DNA of 64,000 bases from Luteococcus sp038433135 (GCF_038433135.1 NZ_JBCDMV010000019.1:62001-126000); one strand, 5' to 3'. Numbered from the stretch's first letter, positions 44,686-54,136 are shown. The notes: generated from the sequence alone by a model not told the origin. A program made the numbers and translations.

Positions 44686-45952
44686 ACAGGATCTCCCCGG
44701 CATTGGGCACCACCAGCGTGCCGGGCGCCTTCGCCTCGGCTTCGAGGTCCAGGCTGTCCGGGTCCAGGTAGCCCAGGTTGACCTGTTCGCACACCTCACG
44801 CGGGATCTTCGTGGCCAGGGTGACCTTGATCCGGTTGGTCTCGACGCCCGTCTCGGCGTCGTAGCTGCCGGCGCCCCGCACGTGGGTGGAGTGGGCGAGC
44901 ACTCCCTTGGGGACGTCCTTGAAGCGGTCCCACTGCTTGGTGAAGTACTCGATGCAGTGGTAGCCGATCTCGTAGATCTCATGGTGCACCTCGGAGACCT
45001 CGGTGACGTGCGGGGCGTGGATGATCACCTCACCGCCGTCGGCCATCGCCGGCTGCGCCTTGTAGCAACCCTTCGCGGCGGTCCAGATGTCGTCGTAGCG
45101 GGTGGGCATGCAGGCAATGACCCGCTGGAAGGGTTCGTCCACCCAGGTGATGTGGCTCTGCGCTGCCACCTCGGCCATCGCGGCCCAGGAGTCCTCGCTG
45201 GTGCCGAAGGCGGCGGCCTCCAGCTCGCCGCTGCCGGACTCCACCACGAGGCACAGGGCCAGCTTCTCGTTCTGGATCAGGTCGGTGCCGGCATTGATGA
45301 TGGCGCGCATCGGGGTGATCCCGGTGGTGCCGATCACCTTCTCGACGCCCAGCAGCGCGCCGACCCAGTGGGACAGGTCGATGGCGTCGTGGGTGGCGCA
45401 GCCGGGGATGAAGTACTTGTTGCCGCCACTGATGCCCACCACCTCGTGGGGGAAGACCGGGCCGATGACGATGTTCACGTCGGCCTCCACCACATGGCGG
45501 TTGATCTCCACGTCGACGGCCATGTCCTGGGCGCCCTGGCTGAGCTCCTTGATGGTCTCGGCGCTCAGGGTGCCCACCTTCACGATCTGGTCGGGGTCCT
45601 GCCACTCGTGGTTGACGACCCGCATGCCGGGGTAGGCCTCGTCCAGGGTGGCGGGCTGGCCCTCGCCCCCGACGCCGAACCAGCGGTCGATCTCGTCGGG
45701 CTCCATGTAGGAGTGGGTTCCCAATGCGATCACGGCGGTGAGTTCGGCGACGCGGGGGGACAGGCAGCGGTGCACCACCTTCAACACCATGGGCAGCGGC
45801 ATCGAGCGGGTGCCATCGGGCACCACGAGGACCACCTTCTTGCCGTCGACGTCCGCCCGGGCGAGGTTGGCCTCGACGAAGGCCTCGAAGTCCTGGTTCG
45901 TGACGTGCTGGTGGGGCCCGCCGAGGGACTCGACACGGAAGTTCTCGCTCAT
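44672..45952 (-). CDS. larA: LarA-like nickel-pincer 2-hydroxyacid racemase/epimerase
   Basis: LarA enzymes racemise lactate or epimerise 2-hydroxy acids with a nickel-pincer nucleotide bound to a Lys. From ATG 45952 the protein has 426 residues, close to the 424 of Lactiplantibacillus LarA. PHEVVGISGGNKYFIPG gives H169 and K179, and H195 follows in AIDLSHWVG; the spacings 10 and 16 equal those of His174, Lys184 and His200 of the known enzyme. GTHSYMEPDE holds another conserved His. In-frame ATGs at 45961 and 45988 are alternatives; none has a clear ribosome site. larC and larBE lie elsewhere in the window. Its neighbours handle sugar acids rather than lactate, so it is likely a sugar-acid epimerase (inference). 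Confidence 0.88.
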   Translation of the reverse strand: MSENFRVESLGGPHQHVTNQDFEAFVEANLARADVDGKKVVLVVPDGTRSMPLPMVLKVVHRCLSPRVAELTAVIALGTHSYMEPDEIDRWFGVGGEGQPATLDEAYPGMRVVNHEWQDPDQIVKVGTLSAETIKELSQGAQDMAVDVEINRHVVEADVNIVIGPVFPHEVVGISGGNKYFIPGCATHDAIDLSHWVGALLGVEKVIGTTGITPMRAIINAGTDLIQNEKLALCLVVESGSGELEAAAFGTSEDSWAAMAEVAAQSHITWVDEPFQRVIACMPTRYDDIWTAAKGCYKAQPAMADGGEVIIHAPHVTEVSEVHHEIYEIGYHCIEYFTKQWDRFKDVPKGVLAHSTHVRGAGSYDAETGVETNRIKVTLATKIPREVCEQVNLGYLDPDSLDLEAEAKAPGTLVVPNAGEILFKLK

Positions 45953-45981
45953 GCTGGTCATGGAGCCAGTCAAGCGACCGA

Positions 45982-46572
45982 TCAACACGACGGCAAGCCG
46001 TTGCCATCACTTGCGTGGACGGTTCGCGTCATGATCCATGCGTGCTTGCCCACCTGCCGGATCGGTGTGAAACCCAGGTCTTCGAGCACTTCGGCGGTGA
46101 CGGTGAACAGGAAACGTCCCTGTGCTGCGCGGCCGCTGGTGGTCTCACTGATGGCCTCGATCACGCCGCCTCCCGCCTCGGCGACGAGGTCGAGTGCCCC
46201 TTGCACGGCGATCCGTGCCAGGCCGCGGCCGCGGTGCTTCGGGTCGACGTAGACGCAGGTGAGACGCCAGTCCGGGGCCATCGGTGGTTCCTTCTCATAG
46301 GCGCGGCGGTGCTTGATGCCGGCCAATTCCTCCGGGGAGCCGAACTGGGCCCATGCTTGACACCTGCCGTCGGCATCCACCACGAGCGCAGCGTGCGCCG
46401 AGTCGTCCATCACCCGGTCATGCTTGACCTGCTGGTGTGCAGACCTGGGGATCCGGCCACACTCCGGGTGGTAGCCGATGCACCAACAACCCCCGTACAC
46501 GCCGTTGTTGCGGCTGACCAGCTCCTTGAACAGGTGCCAGGTGTCCGGGCCGAGTGGGACGATGCTGGTCAT
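45982..46572 (-). CDS. GNAT-family N-acetyltransferase
   Basis: The 196-residue protein has a GNAT fold with the acetyl-CoA loop CVYVDPKHRGRGLARIAVQG and a C-terminal strand ending KHAWIMTRTV. The N-terminal CWCIGYHPEC segment with three Cys is characteristic of a subgroup of small actinobacterial GNATs. ATG 46572 is chosen as the first residue of the conserved domain; the long frame upstream runs antisense to the next genes. It lies two bases after the mycothiol-dependent-type gene on the same strand, so the two form an operon. Confidence 0.82.
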   Translation of the reverse strand: MTSIVPLGPDTWHLFKELVSRNNGVYGGCWCIGYHPECGRIPRSAHQQVKHDRVMDDSAHAALVVDADGRCQAWAQFGSPEELAGIKHRRAYEKEPPMAPDWRLTCVYVDPKHRGRGLARIAVQGALDLVAEAGGGVIEAISETTSGRAAQGRFLFTVTAEVLEDLGFTPIRQVGKHAWIMTRTVHASDGNGLPSC

Positions 46573-46574
46573 GG

Positions 46575-47378
46575 TTACTGGACGCCAGCCTCGTGCAGAG
46601 CGGTGATGGCAGCCAGGACTGCTCCGTCGCCGGCCACGGTCACCTCGGCAGGGCGGGACCACAGCCACAGCGCCAGCTGGGGCAGGGTGCCGCGTACCGT
46701 CGCCGCGGCAGCACCTTCCGATTGCGGGGCGAACCCCCACACGGTGTTCACTTGCCCGTCCTCCGCCTGCCACGCATATGAACGCACCCCCGCCAGCCAC
46801 TGCGCATCGCAGTCCGTTGCCTCGATGCCGACGGTGCCGTGGTCCGTGAGCTGGCCGCCGGGGGGAAGCCAGGGGAGCCGGGGCTCGAGGTCGTGCATGA
46901 CCGTGATCGCGTGGTGCGCCACCGCCTGGCCCACCTCGGGCTGCAGCGACATGATCCCTTGTCCGGCGGTGAGTTCGGCATCGACGCGATGCATGGTCGC
47001 CTCGGCCAGCTGCATCCGACGCGTGAACCCCACCGTCTGCTCCTTCGGGTACCACGACCACCGCGGGGTGGCGTCACCGAGCACGTCGAGCTGCTCACAA
47101 AGGGCGGCAGTCCACGCCGCACGCACGGGGAGCATGGCGTCGATCGTCGTGGGTTCGTCCGGTGCGCCGGACTCGATCGCCTGCACCTGCGATGCCTCCG
47201 GATCCTGGCGCAGCACCTCGGCCCAGAAGCGGTGCACACCTGCCACATGCCACAGCAGGTCCTTGGCGGTCCAGCCCGGGCAGGTGAGCACCGGGGTGTC
47301 TGGGCTGCACGAGGCCAGGAGGTCGGAGAGGCGCTCGGCCTCGTGGGCGATGACTCGCGCTGCTGTGTCTTGTGTCAT
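46575..47378 (-). CDS. Maleylpyruvate isomerase-family, mycothiol-dependent-type protein
   Basis: The 267-residue protein fits the DinB-like TIGR03083 family: AERLSDLLASCSPDTPVLTC, then PGWTAKDLLWHVAGVHRFWA with the metal-binding His, EATMHRVDAELTAGQ, and QAVAHHAITVMH. Members include mycothiol-dependent maleylpyruvate isomerase; most have unknown substrates. ATG 47378 is selected over 47384 and 47399 because TAGCGT stands seven bases upstream (leaderless). It is divergent from the WYL regulator, whose start is 62 bases away, and heads an operon with a GNAT gene. Confidence 0.85.
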   Translation of the reverse strand: MTQDTAARVIAHEAERLSDLLASCSPDTPVLTCPGWTAKDLLWHVAGVHRFWAEVLRQDPEASQVQAIESGAPDEPTTIDAMLPVRAAWTAALCEQLDVLGDATPRWSWYPKEQTVGFTRRMQLAEATMHRVDAELTAGQGIMSLQPEVGQAVAHHAITVMHDLEPRLPWLPPGGQLTDHGTVGIEATDCDAQWLAGVRSYAWQAEDGQVNTVWGFAPQSEGAAAATVRGTLPQLALWLWSRPAEVTVAGDGAVLAAITALHEAGVQ

Positions 47379-47391
47379 GTCCATCACGCTA
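47379..47391 (-). promoter_or_regulatory. Leaderless promoter of the MPI-family operon
   Basis: On the minus strand, TAGCGT (47391-47386), then seven bases, then ATG at 47378. Confidence 0.5.
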
Positions 47392-47440
47392 GGGCTCAAT
47401 CCGGACGAAAAATGGGCGGTTCATGTGGCAGTCTCCAAGC

Positions 47441-48454
47441 ATGTTCCCTGACGCCGGCCCCACAGCCCGAACCCTGCTGACCCTGGAAGCCCTCCAGGCC
47501 AGGCCCGGCATCACCGCCGGGCAGTTGGCCGAGAGGCTGGGCGTCACGGAGCGCGCGGCCAGGCGCAGCGTCGCCACGCTGCGCGACGTCGGCATACCCG
47601 TCGAGTCAACGCGTGGTCCTCACGGTGGCTATCGCCTGGGGCGGGGGCTTCGGCTCCCACCGATGGTCTTCAGCGCCACGGAGGCACTGGGCCTGGTCAT
47701 GGCCGTGCTCAGTGGCGGCCATCCGGAGACGGCGGGCGCCGCACTGGACAAGCTCGTCGCCGCGCTGCCGGAGAATGTGGCCCGGCCGGCCTCCCTCGTG
47801 CTGGAACACGCAGCGGCCACGAAGAAGACCCTCACAATCGCCCCGGATCCCACGACGACGGCCGCGGTCGTGGCCGCCGTCGCCGAGCAGCGCACCGTCG
47901 AGATCGGTTATGTGACGGGCAACCGGGCCTGGCGGGAACGCGTGGACCCATGGGCCGTCGTGGTGCGTCGCGGGGCGTGGTACCTGCTCTGTCATTCCCA
48001 CCGGGCCGAGGCCGTGCGCACCTACCGTCTCGACCGGGTGGAGGATGTCGTCGAGTGTGAGGCGCGCTTCGAGCCGCCGGCAGACCTCGACCCCGTGGCC
48101 GCCGTCACCGAGCACCTGTCCACAGGCTGGCGACACCCGGTGCGCGTCGTGCTCGATGCGTCGCTGGACGATGCTCGGCCATGGCTGCGGGGCACCATGG
48201 GCGCCCTGGAAGCCGCAGATGAGCCCGGGCGGTGCATCCTCGTCGGCTCCACGAACAACCCCGAGGCCTACCTGGCGGAATACCTGGCACCGCTGCCATG
48301 CGGCTTCGAGATCGTCGACGGGCCCCAACTGCGCGAGGCGGCAGCCCGATTGGCCGAACGATTCCGTGCGGCCGCGCACAACCGGCAACAGGTGGCAACC
48401 CGTGGAAAAGTGTCAGAGTCATGCAGTTGCATGGACCCATGGCACAGGCAATGA
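47441..48454 (+). CDS. HTH/WYL-domain transcriptional regulator (YafY type)
   Basis: From ATG 47441 the protein has 337 residues. A DeoR-like helix-turn-helix (RPGITAGQLAERLGVTERAA, residues about 20-45) is followed by the wing STRGPHGGYRLGRG and a WYL ligand domain in which the usual WYL is present as AWYLLCHSHR. WYL proteins sense nucleic acid or small ligands and repress neighbouring genes. CAGTCT-N6-ATG upstream favours 47441 over the GTG-like position at 47423. The 3' end overlaps the start of uxaC by 16 bases, but the last residues (CSCMDPWHRQ) look like read-through rather than conserved sequence. Confidence 0.87.
   Translation: MFPDAGPTARTLLTLEALQARPGITAGQLAERLGVTERAARRSVATLRDVGIPVESTRGPHGGYRLGRGLRLPPMVFSATEALGLVMAVLSGGHPETAGAALDKLVAALPENVARPASLVLEHAAATKKTLTIAPDPTTTAAVVAAVAEQRTVEIGYVTGNRAWRERVDPWAVVVRRGAWYLLCHSHRAEAVRTYRLDRVEDVVECEARFEPPADLDPVAAVTEHLSTGWRHPVRVVLDASLDDARPWLRGTMGALEAADEPGRCILVGSTNNPEAYLAEYLAPLPCGFEIVDGPQLREAAARLAERFRAAAHNRQQVATRGKVSESCSCMDPWHRQ
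48384..48400 (+). promoter_or_regulatory. Shared 17-bp motif, site 2 (uxaC)
   Basis: GGCAACAGGTGGCAACC lies 38 bases before the uxaC start, inside the end of the WYL regulator gene. With its flank ACC it matches site 3 at 51267 in 18 of 20 positions. Confidence 0.55.
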
Positions 48455-49854
48455 CGCTCAACCCCGACCGACTGCTCCCCGCGGAGCCCGGCGTCCGCGA
48501 CATCGCACGTCGGCTCTACGCCGAGGTCAAGGACCTCCCGATCCTCTCACCGCACGGTCACGTGCCTCCGGCCTGGATCGCCGACGACATTCCCTTCAAG
48601 AACGCGACCGAGTTGCTGATCACGCCGGACCACTACGTGAACCGGATCATGCACGCCAACGGGGTGGAGCTGTCCACGCTGGGCGTCCCGGTGGGTACCG
48701 AGTTGACCGACGAGCAGTCCCGCACCGCCTGGCGCACCTTCTGTGAGCACTGGAGTGACTACAACGGCACCGCCATGCGCTACTGGATGCAGGACCAGCT
48801 GGTCGGCATCTTCGGGATCGACGTGCGGCCCAGCGCCGAGACCGCCGATCAGATCTACGACGCCATCAATGCCAAGCTGGCGACGCCCGAGATGCGCCCC
48901 CGGGCCCTGATGGACAGCTTCGACATCGCCTTCATCGCCACCACCGACGACCCCTGCGACTCCCTGGACAAGCACGAGCAGATCGCCGCCGACGAGTCCT
49001 TCACCCGCCGGGTGGTTCCCACCTTCCGCCCGGACAAGTACCTGGAACCCGGCCGTCGGGACTGGAATGACCTGGTCAATGCCCTCGGTGAGGCCGCCGG
49101 GATGGAGATCTCCAACCTGGCGGACTACACCGCTGCCATGGAGAACCGCCGCGCCTTCTTCAAGCAGCACGGTGCGGTCTCCACCGACCACTCGCATGCC
49201 GATCTGGGCACCGTCACCCCGGATGCCGTCGAGGCCAGCAAGCTCTTCGAGCTGGCCCGCCGCAATGAGGCCAGCGCCGAGCAGTGCGACCAGCTGCGCC
49301 GCCACCTGCTCACCGACCAGGTGCGGATGGCCACCGAGGACAGCCTGACCATGACCTTGCACCCCGCCGTCGTGCGCGGTCACGACGCCGAGGCCACCGC
49401 CCGCTACGGGGCCGACGTCGGCAATGACATCCCGATGCGGCTGGAGGTCACCCGGGCCCTGCAGCCGGTGCTGAATGCCTTCGGCAACCACCCCAACCTC
49501 AACCTCGTGCTGTTCACCCTCGACGAGGACAACTTCAGCCGCGAGATCGCGCCGCTGGCCGGCTGGTACCGCAGTCTCTACATCGGGGTGCCGTGGTGGT
49601 TCATCGACGCCCCCGAGTCGATCATGCGCTTCAAGCAGTCCACCACCGAGATGGCCGGTTTCAGCCGCCTGTCCGGGATGATCGACGACACCCGCGCCTT
49701 CTGCTCCATCCCCGCACGCCACGACATGTCCCGTCGCCTGGACTGCGCCCACCTCGCCGGACTCGTCGCCCAGCACCGCCTGGACGAGGACGAGGCCGCC
49801 GAGACCGCCATCAAGCTGGTCGTCGACAACCCGAAGAAGGTGTTCAAGCTGTGA
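48439..49854 (+). CDS. uxaC: Glucuronate isomerase
   Basis: UxaC converts D-glucuronate to D-fructuronate (and galacturonate to tagaturonate). The 471-residue protein has the amidohydrolase-like metal motif LSPHGHVPPAWI, the family segments PFKNATELLITPDHYVNRIM, FDIAFIATTDDPCDSL, FRPDKYLEP, DHSHADLGT and WFIDAPESIMRFKQ. Length is the family norm. ATGs at 48421, 48439 and 48451 are possible starts; 48439 is a compromise. The next gene overlaps by four bases (GTGA), so isomerase and reductase are translated together. Confidence 0.93.
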   Translation: MAQAMTLNPDRLLPAEPGVRDIARRLYAEVKDLPILSPHGHVPPAWIADDIPFKNATELLITPDHYVNRIMHANGVELSTLGVPVGTELTDEQSRTAWRTFCEHWSDYNGTAMRYWMQDQLVGIFGIDVRPSAETADQIYDAINAKLATPEMRPRALMDSFDIAFIATTDDPCDSLDKHEQIAADESFTRRVVPTFRPDKYLEPGRRDWNDLVNALGEAAGMEISNLADYTAAMENRRAFFKQHGAVSTDHSHADLGTVTPDAVEASKLFELARRNEASAEQCDQLRRHLLTDQVRMATEDSLTMTLHPAVVRGHDAEATARYGADVGNDIPMRLEVTRALQPVLNAFGNHPNLNLVLFTLDEDNFSREIAPLAGWYRSLYIGVPWWFIDAPESIMRFKQSTTEMAGFSRLSGMIDDTRAFCSIPARHDMSRRLDCAHLAGLVAQHRLDEDEAAETAIKLVVDNPKKVFKL

Positions 49855-51221
49855 CCACACTCAACCGCACCGAGCATGGCCGTCCCAAGGCCCCCGTGCG
49901 CATCGTCCACCTGGGGATCGGGAACTTCACCCGCGCCCACCAGGCCTGGTACACCGAGCACGCCTCCGATGCCGAGCAGTGGGGGATCGCCGCCTTCACC
50001 GGCCGTTCCCCGGCGATCGCCCAGACGCTCGAGCCCTCCGAGGGGCTCTACCAGCTGTGCGTCGCCGACCCCGAGGGCGACCAGGTGGAGGTGATCAGCT
50101 GCCTGTCCGAGGTGCATGCCGCCGATGACCTCGAGGCCTGGCGCGGCTACTTCGCCGACCCGCATCTGGCCATCGTCACCTCCACCATCACGGAGGCCGG
50201 TTACCTGCGCGCGGCCGACGGCAACCTTGACCTGGGCCATGAGCAGCTGGCGGTGGACCTTGCCGCCCTCAAGCAGGACACCGCGGCCACGGTCTCCACT
50301 GCTCCGGCCAAGTTCGTCGCCGGCCTGCTGGCCCGCCGCGCCGCCGGGGCAGGGGAGCTCACCTTCTGTCCCTGCGACAACATCCCGGAGAACGGGCCGA
50401 TGGTCAAGCGTGTCATCAGCCAGGCGGCCGCTGCGGTCGACCCGTCGCTGGTGGAGTGGATCGAGGCCAATGTGGGCGTCGTGACCACCATGGTGGACCG
50501 GATCACGCCGCGCACCACCGACGAGGACCGGGAACGCGTCGCGGCCCAGACCGGCATCGAGGACCCGGCGCTCGTGGTCACCGAACCCTTCAGCGAATGG
50601 GTGCTCAGTGGTGACTTCGTTGCGGGCCGACCGGCTTGGGACGGCGTGGGTGCACGCTTCGTGGAGGACGTGATGCCGCACGAGGCCCGCAAGCTGACCA
50701 TGCTGAACGGATCGCACTCGCTGATGGCCTATGCCGGCCCCATCCTGGGGCGGGAGACCGTCTGCGACGCGATCAACGACGAGCTGCTGCTGGGCTGGGT
50801 CAACGAGTTCTGGGATGACGCCTGCAAGTACTACCTGACCCTTCCCCAGCAGGAACTGGATGACTATCGGCAGGCACTGCTGGAGCGCTACCGCAATCCG
50901 CGGATCCGGCACCTGCTGGCGCAGATCGCCGCCGACGGGTCGCAAAAGGTGGCCATCCGCCACGTGCCGACCATCAAGGCCGCCCTGGACCAGGGTGAGG
51001 TGGCCACCGGTGCCACCCGTGCCGTCGCCGCCTGGATCCTGCACCTGCGTGGCATGGGCGCGCCCGTCCAGGACTCGCAGGTCGACGAGCTGCAGAAGAT
51101 GGTGGCCGGGGACGAGACGAGCTCTGTGCTGGCCGTCCTGGACCGGCTGGGCATCAACCAACCCCAGGTGCTGGAGACGGTGTTGGCCCAGTTGGACGAG
51201 CTGCGGGCACACGCAGTCTGA
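49851..51221 (+). CDS. Mannitol dehydrogenase-family oxidoreductase, probable fructuronate reductase
   Basis: The 456-residue long-chain polyol dehydrogenase has the nucleotide-binding start RIVHLGIGNFTRAHQAWYT, the family motif CPCDNIPENGPMV and the catalytic Lys in HEARKLTMLNGSHSLMAYAG. Coupling to uxaC points to fructuronate reductase (UxuB), which makes D-mannonate with NADH; tagaturonate reductase or mannitol dehydrogenase are alternatives on sequence alone. GTG 49851 overlaps the uxaC stop. Neither mannonate dehydratase nor altronate dehydratase follows it. Confidence 0.88.
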   Translation: MTTLNRTEHGRPKAPVRIVHLGIGNFTRAHQAWYTEHASDAEQWGIAAFTGRSPAIAQTLEPSEGLYQLCVADPEGDQVEVISCLSEVHAADDLEAWRGYFADPHLAIVTSTITEAGYLRAADGNLDLGHEQLAVDLAALKQDTAATVSTAPAKFVAGLLARRAAGAGELTFCPCDNIPENGPMVKRVISQAAAAVDPSLVEWIEANVGVVTTMVDRITPRTTDEDRERVAAQTGIEDPALVVTEPFSEWVLSGDFVAGRPAWDGVGARFVEDVMPHEARKLTMLNGSHSLMAYAGPILGRETVCDAINDELLLGWVNEFWDDACKYYLTLPQQELDDYRQALLERYRNPRIRHLLAQIAADGSQKVAIRHVPTIKAALDQGEVATGATRAVAAWILHLRGMGAPVQDSQVDELQKMVAGDETSSVLAVLDRLGINQPQVLETVLAQLDELRAHAV

Positions 51222-51266
51222 TCCTTCCGGCCTCCTGCGCGTGCTCGGCCGACGGGGTCCCAGACC

Positions 51267-51283
51267 GGCAATTGGTGGCAACC
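51267..51283 (+). promoter_or_regulatory. Shared 17-bp motif, site 3 (HAD-GH3 operon)
   Basis: GGCAATTGGTGGCAACC lies 64 bases before the HAD-protein start in the space after the fructuronate reductase gene. Confidence 0.55.
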
Positions 51284-51346
51284 ACTGCCTGTCCGGGGCC
51301 TGGGCGCACCAGAGTTGGTCTCGACAAGCCAAATGAAGGAGCAAGG

Positions 51347-52288
51347 ATGCCCGAGATGCCCGCGGCAGCACAGGTGCTGCTGGATTTCACCCCAACGAGC
51401 GACTTCTTCGTGGGAATCGACTCCGACGGTTGCGCTATGGACGCCATGGACATCAAGCACACCGAGTGCTTCACCCCCTGCTACATCAAGTACTTCGACC
51501 TGCAGCCCATCTCCACGCTGGCCCGCGAGACCGCCCTGTTCGTCAACCTGGGCTCGGTGACCCGCGGCCTGAACCGCTGGTTGGCGCTGCGCCAGCTGCT
51601 GGACCTGCTGCGCGACCGCACCGAGGTGGCCGAGCGCGGAGTCATCATTCCCGAGTACCCGGAACTCACCGACTTCATCAACTCTGGACACCCGCTGTCC
51701 GACAAGGGGATTGCCGCCTACGCCGCGGAGCACCCGTCCGAGACCATCGACCGGTGCATCCGCTGGGGCAATGGTGTCAATGCCACCATCGCCGACATGG
51801 TGCACGGGTGCGGCCCCTTCCCGGGTGTCCGCGAGGCGATGCAGGCGATGGACGAGGCCGGCGTCGACCAGATGACCGTCTCGGCCACGCCGCTGCACGC
51901 GCTGGAGAAGGAGTGGGGCGAGCACGGTCTGGCCCAGTACATGAAGGTGATCGCCGGTCAGGAGATGGGTGGCAAGGCACAGCACGTCGAGTACGCCGCC
52001 AAGGGCAAGTATGAGGCCGACAAGATCATGCTGATCGGGGATGCTCCCGGCGACCGCGACGCGGCGGCCAAGGCCGAGTGCCTGTATTACCCGATCAATC
52101 CCGGCCGTGAGAAGGAGTCCTGGCAGCGTTTCGTCGCCGAGGCCCTGCCGAAGTTCCTCGACGGCAGTTTCGCTGGCACCTACCAGCAGGCGCTGGTCGC
52201 CGAGTTCGAGACCTATCTCCCCGCCGAGGTCCCGTGGCCCACCATCTCCGGCAACCGCACGGTCAAGAAGCCGACTGTCCGGGCCTGA
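51347..52288 (+). CDS. HAD-superfamily hydrolase-like protein
   Basis: The 313-residue protein has motif I VGIDSDGCAMDAM (D25 and D27), motif II TVSATPL, the motif III Lys in EMGGKAQH and motif IV MLIGDAPGDRDAA, so a haloacid-dehalogenase fold with phosphatase potential. A large helical cap sits between motifs I and II. ATG 51347 follows AAGGAG. The gene lies between the uxaC operon and a GH3 gene and carries its own copy of the 17-bp motif; dephosphorylation of a sugar phosphate is a reasonable guess. The C-terminal codons and stop are duplicated 36 bases downstream. Confidence 0.82.
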   Translation: MPEMPAAAQVLLDFTPTSDFFVGIDSDGCAMDAMDIKHTECFTPCYIKYFDLQPISTLARETALFVNLGSVTRGLNRWLALRQLLDLLRDRTEVAERGVIIPEYPELTDFINSGHPLSDKGIAAYAAEHPSETIDRCIRWGNGVNATIADMVHGCGPFPGVREAMQAMDEAGVDQMTVSATPLHALEKEWGEHGLAQYMKVIAGQEMGGKAQHVEYAAKGKYEADKIMLIGDAPGDRDAAAKAECLYYPINPGREKESWQRFVAEALPKFLDGSFAGTYQQALVAEFETYLPAEVPWPTISGNRTVKKPTVRA

Positions 52289-52375
52289 CAAGCAGCCGGG
52301 ACCAGGCCGACTGTCCGGGCCTGACCCCCTTTCGGTCCCCGAACCTGAACCCTTTCGGTCCCCGAGCTTGTCGAG
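52270..52375. repeat. Stacked short duplications and a dispersed repeat
   Basis: GCCGACTGTCCGGGCCTGAC occurs at 52270-52289 and 52306-52325; the first copy is the 3' end and stop codon of the HAD gene. CCTTTCGGTCCCCGA occurs at 52328-52342 and 52351-52365. The second leads directly into the reverse-orientation dispersed repeat CCGAGCTTGTCGAG (52362-52375). Confidence 0.85.
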
Positions 52376-52405
52376 GGGCCACATCACCACTCAGAAGGAG
52401 CATCG

Positions 52406-54127
52406 ATGCCCAAGCTCGTAGACCTCACCGCCAGCCCCTACAACCTCGACGAAGCCCAGATCCAGTGGGTCGAGGACACCATCAAGGACATGACCGATGA
52501 GCAGAAGGTGGGCCAGCTGTTCACCACCCTGTTCTTCTTCGGCAAGGACGCCTACAGCGGCAATGAACTCACCAACCAGCAGATCCTGGAGCGCTACCAC
52601 ATCGGTGGCGCCCGCTACGAGGGTGGTACCGCGGAGCAGGTGCAGCAGCTGATCAACGAGCTGCAGACCGATTCGAAGATCCCGCTGATGGTGGCCGCCA
52701 ACTGTGACGCGGGCGGCAACGGCGCCTGCAAGGACGGCACCTACATCGCCTCCGGTGCCCAGTGCGAGGCCTCGGGCGATGTCCAGGTGGCCTACAACGC
52801 CGGCTACGTCTCGGGCGTCGAGGAGAGTGCCCTGGGCGTGAACACCAACTTCGACCCGTGCGTCGACATCCTGTTCAACTGGCGCAACACCATCGTCAAC
52901 ACCCGCGCCTACGGCACCAATGCCGACGACGTCATCAAGTACACGCAGGCCTACATCGACGGCATGCGCAAGAGCGACGTGAACGTCTGCATCAAGCACT
53001 TCCCCGGCGACGGCACCGAGGAACGTGACCAGCACCTGGTGCTGGGCGTCAACGAGCTCTCGGTGGAGGAGTGGAATGACTCCTTCGGCAAGGTCTACCG
53101 CCATCACATCGACAACGGCGTGGAGATGTTCATGGCCGGCCACATCGCCCAGCCGGCCTGGCAGAAGAAGCTCGACCCGTCGCTGGAGGACAAGGACATC
53201 CTGCCCGCCACTCTCGCCCCCGAGCTGGCCACCGGCCTGCTCAAGGAGGAGCTGGGCTTCAACGGCATGCTGATCACCGACGCCAGCCACATGCTCGGCA
53301 TGACCGCCGCCATGCAGCGCAAGGACTACGTCCCCAAGGCGATCGCCGCCGGCTGCGACATGTTCCTGTTCTTCAACCAGATCGACGAGGACTTCGGCTA
53401 CATGCTCGACGGCTACAAGTCCGGTGTCATCACCGAGGAGCGGATGACCGACGCGCTGCGTCGCGTGCTGGGTCTGAAGGCCAAGCGTCGCCTGCACGAG
53501 AAGAAGGCCAACGGCACCCTGGTGAAGGATGCCAAGGAGCTCGAGGTCGTCGGCTGCCAGGAGCACCTGGCCATGCGCAAGGACGCTGCGGACAAGGGCA
53601 TCACGCTGGTGAAGAACACCCTCGACGAGCTGCCGCTCACCCCCCAGAAGCACCGCCGGATCAAGCTCTACTACGTCGCCGGTGAGAAGGGCGGCATCTA
53701 CTCCGGCAACGACAACACCGTGCAGCAGTTCGTCGACGAGCTGACCGAGCGTGGCTATGAGGTGAGCGTTCAGGAGGGCGGCAGCCGAGTCAAGGGCTCG
53801 ATCGAGCAGTACAAGGCCGAGACGGATGCGGCACTGTTCATCGCGGAGGTGATCGGTTACGGCGCGCAGAACAACTACCGCATTCAGTGGAGTGCGGCCA
53901 TGAGCAATGAGATCCCCTGGTACGTGTACGAGGTGCCCACCTTCGCGGTGAGCCTGAACTTCACCACCCATCTGCACGACCTGACGATGGTCAAGTGCTT
54001 CGTCAACGCCTACCAGTCGAACCCCGACGTCATCACCGGGGTGCTGGACAAGCTCGAGGGCAAGAGCGAGTTCAAGGGCACGCCCAATGACCTGGTCTGG
54101 GCGGGCAAGTGGCAGGCCAAGCTCTGA
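52406..54127 (+). CDS. Glycoside hydrolase family 3, NagZ-like
   Basis: The 573-residue protein has the GH3 barrel with VCIKHFPGDGTEERDQH, the KHFPGxG and D-x-H motif of the NagZ branch (acid-base dyad), and the nucleophile Asp in GMLITDASHMLGM. No signal peptide is visible, so it acts in the cytoplasm. NagZ relatives cleave beta-N-acetylglucosaminides; some use phosphate as acceptor. In this context another beta-linked sugar is possible. The C-terminal 200 residues form a second alpha/beta domain (LYYVAGEKGGIYSGNDN). ATG 52406 follows GAAGGAG. A terminator follows. Confidence 0.87.
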   Translation: MPKLVDLTASPYNLDEAQIQWVEDTIKDMTDEQKVGQLFTTLFFFGKDAYSGNELTNQQILERYHIGGARYEGGTAEQVQQLINELQTDSKIPLMVAANCDAGGNGACKDGTYIASGAQCEASGDVQVAYNAGYVSGVEESALGVNTNFDPCVDILFNWRNTIVNTRAYGTNADDVIKYTQAYIDGMRKSDVNVCIKHFPGDGTEERDQHLVLGVNELSVEEWNDSFGKVYRHHIDNGVEMFMAGHIAQPAWQKKLDPSLEDKDILPATLAPELATGLLKEELGFNGMLITDASHMLGMTAAMQRKDYVPKAIAAGCDMFLFFNQIDEDFGYMLDGYKSGVITEERMTDALRRVLGLKAKRRLHEKKANGTLVKDAKELEVVGCQEHLAMRKDAADKGITLVKNTLDELPLTPQKHRRIKLYYVAGEKGGIYSGNDNTVQQFVDELTERGYEVSVQEGGSRVKGSIEQYKAETDAALFIAEVIGYGAQNNYRIQWSAAMSNEIPWYVYEVPTFAVSLNFTTHLHDLTMVKCFVNAYQSNPDVITGVLDKLEGKSEFKGTPNDLVWAGKWQAKL

Positions 54128-54136
54128 CGAGCAAAT

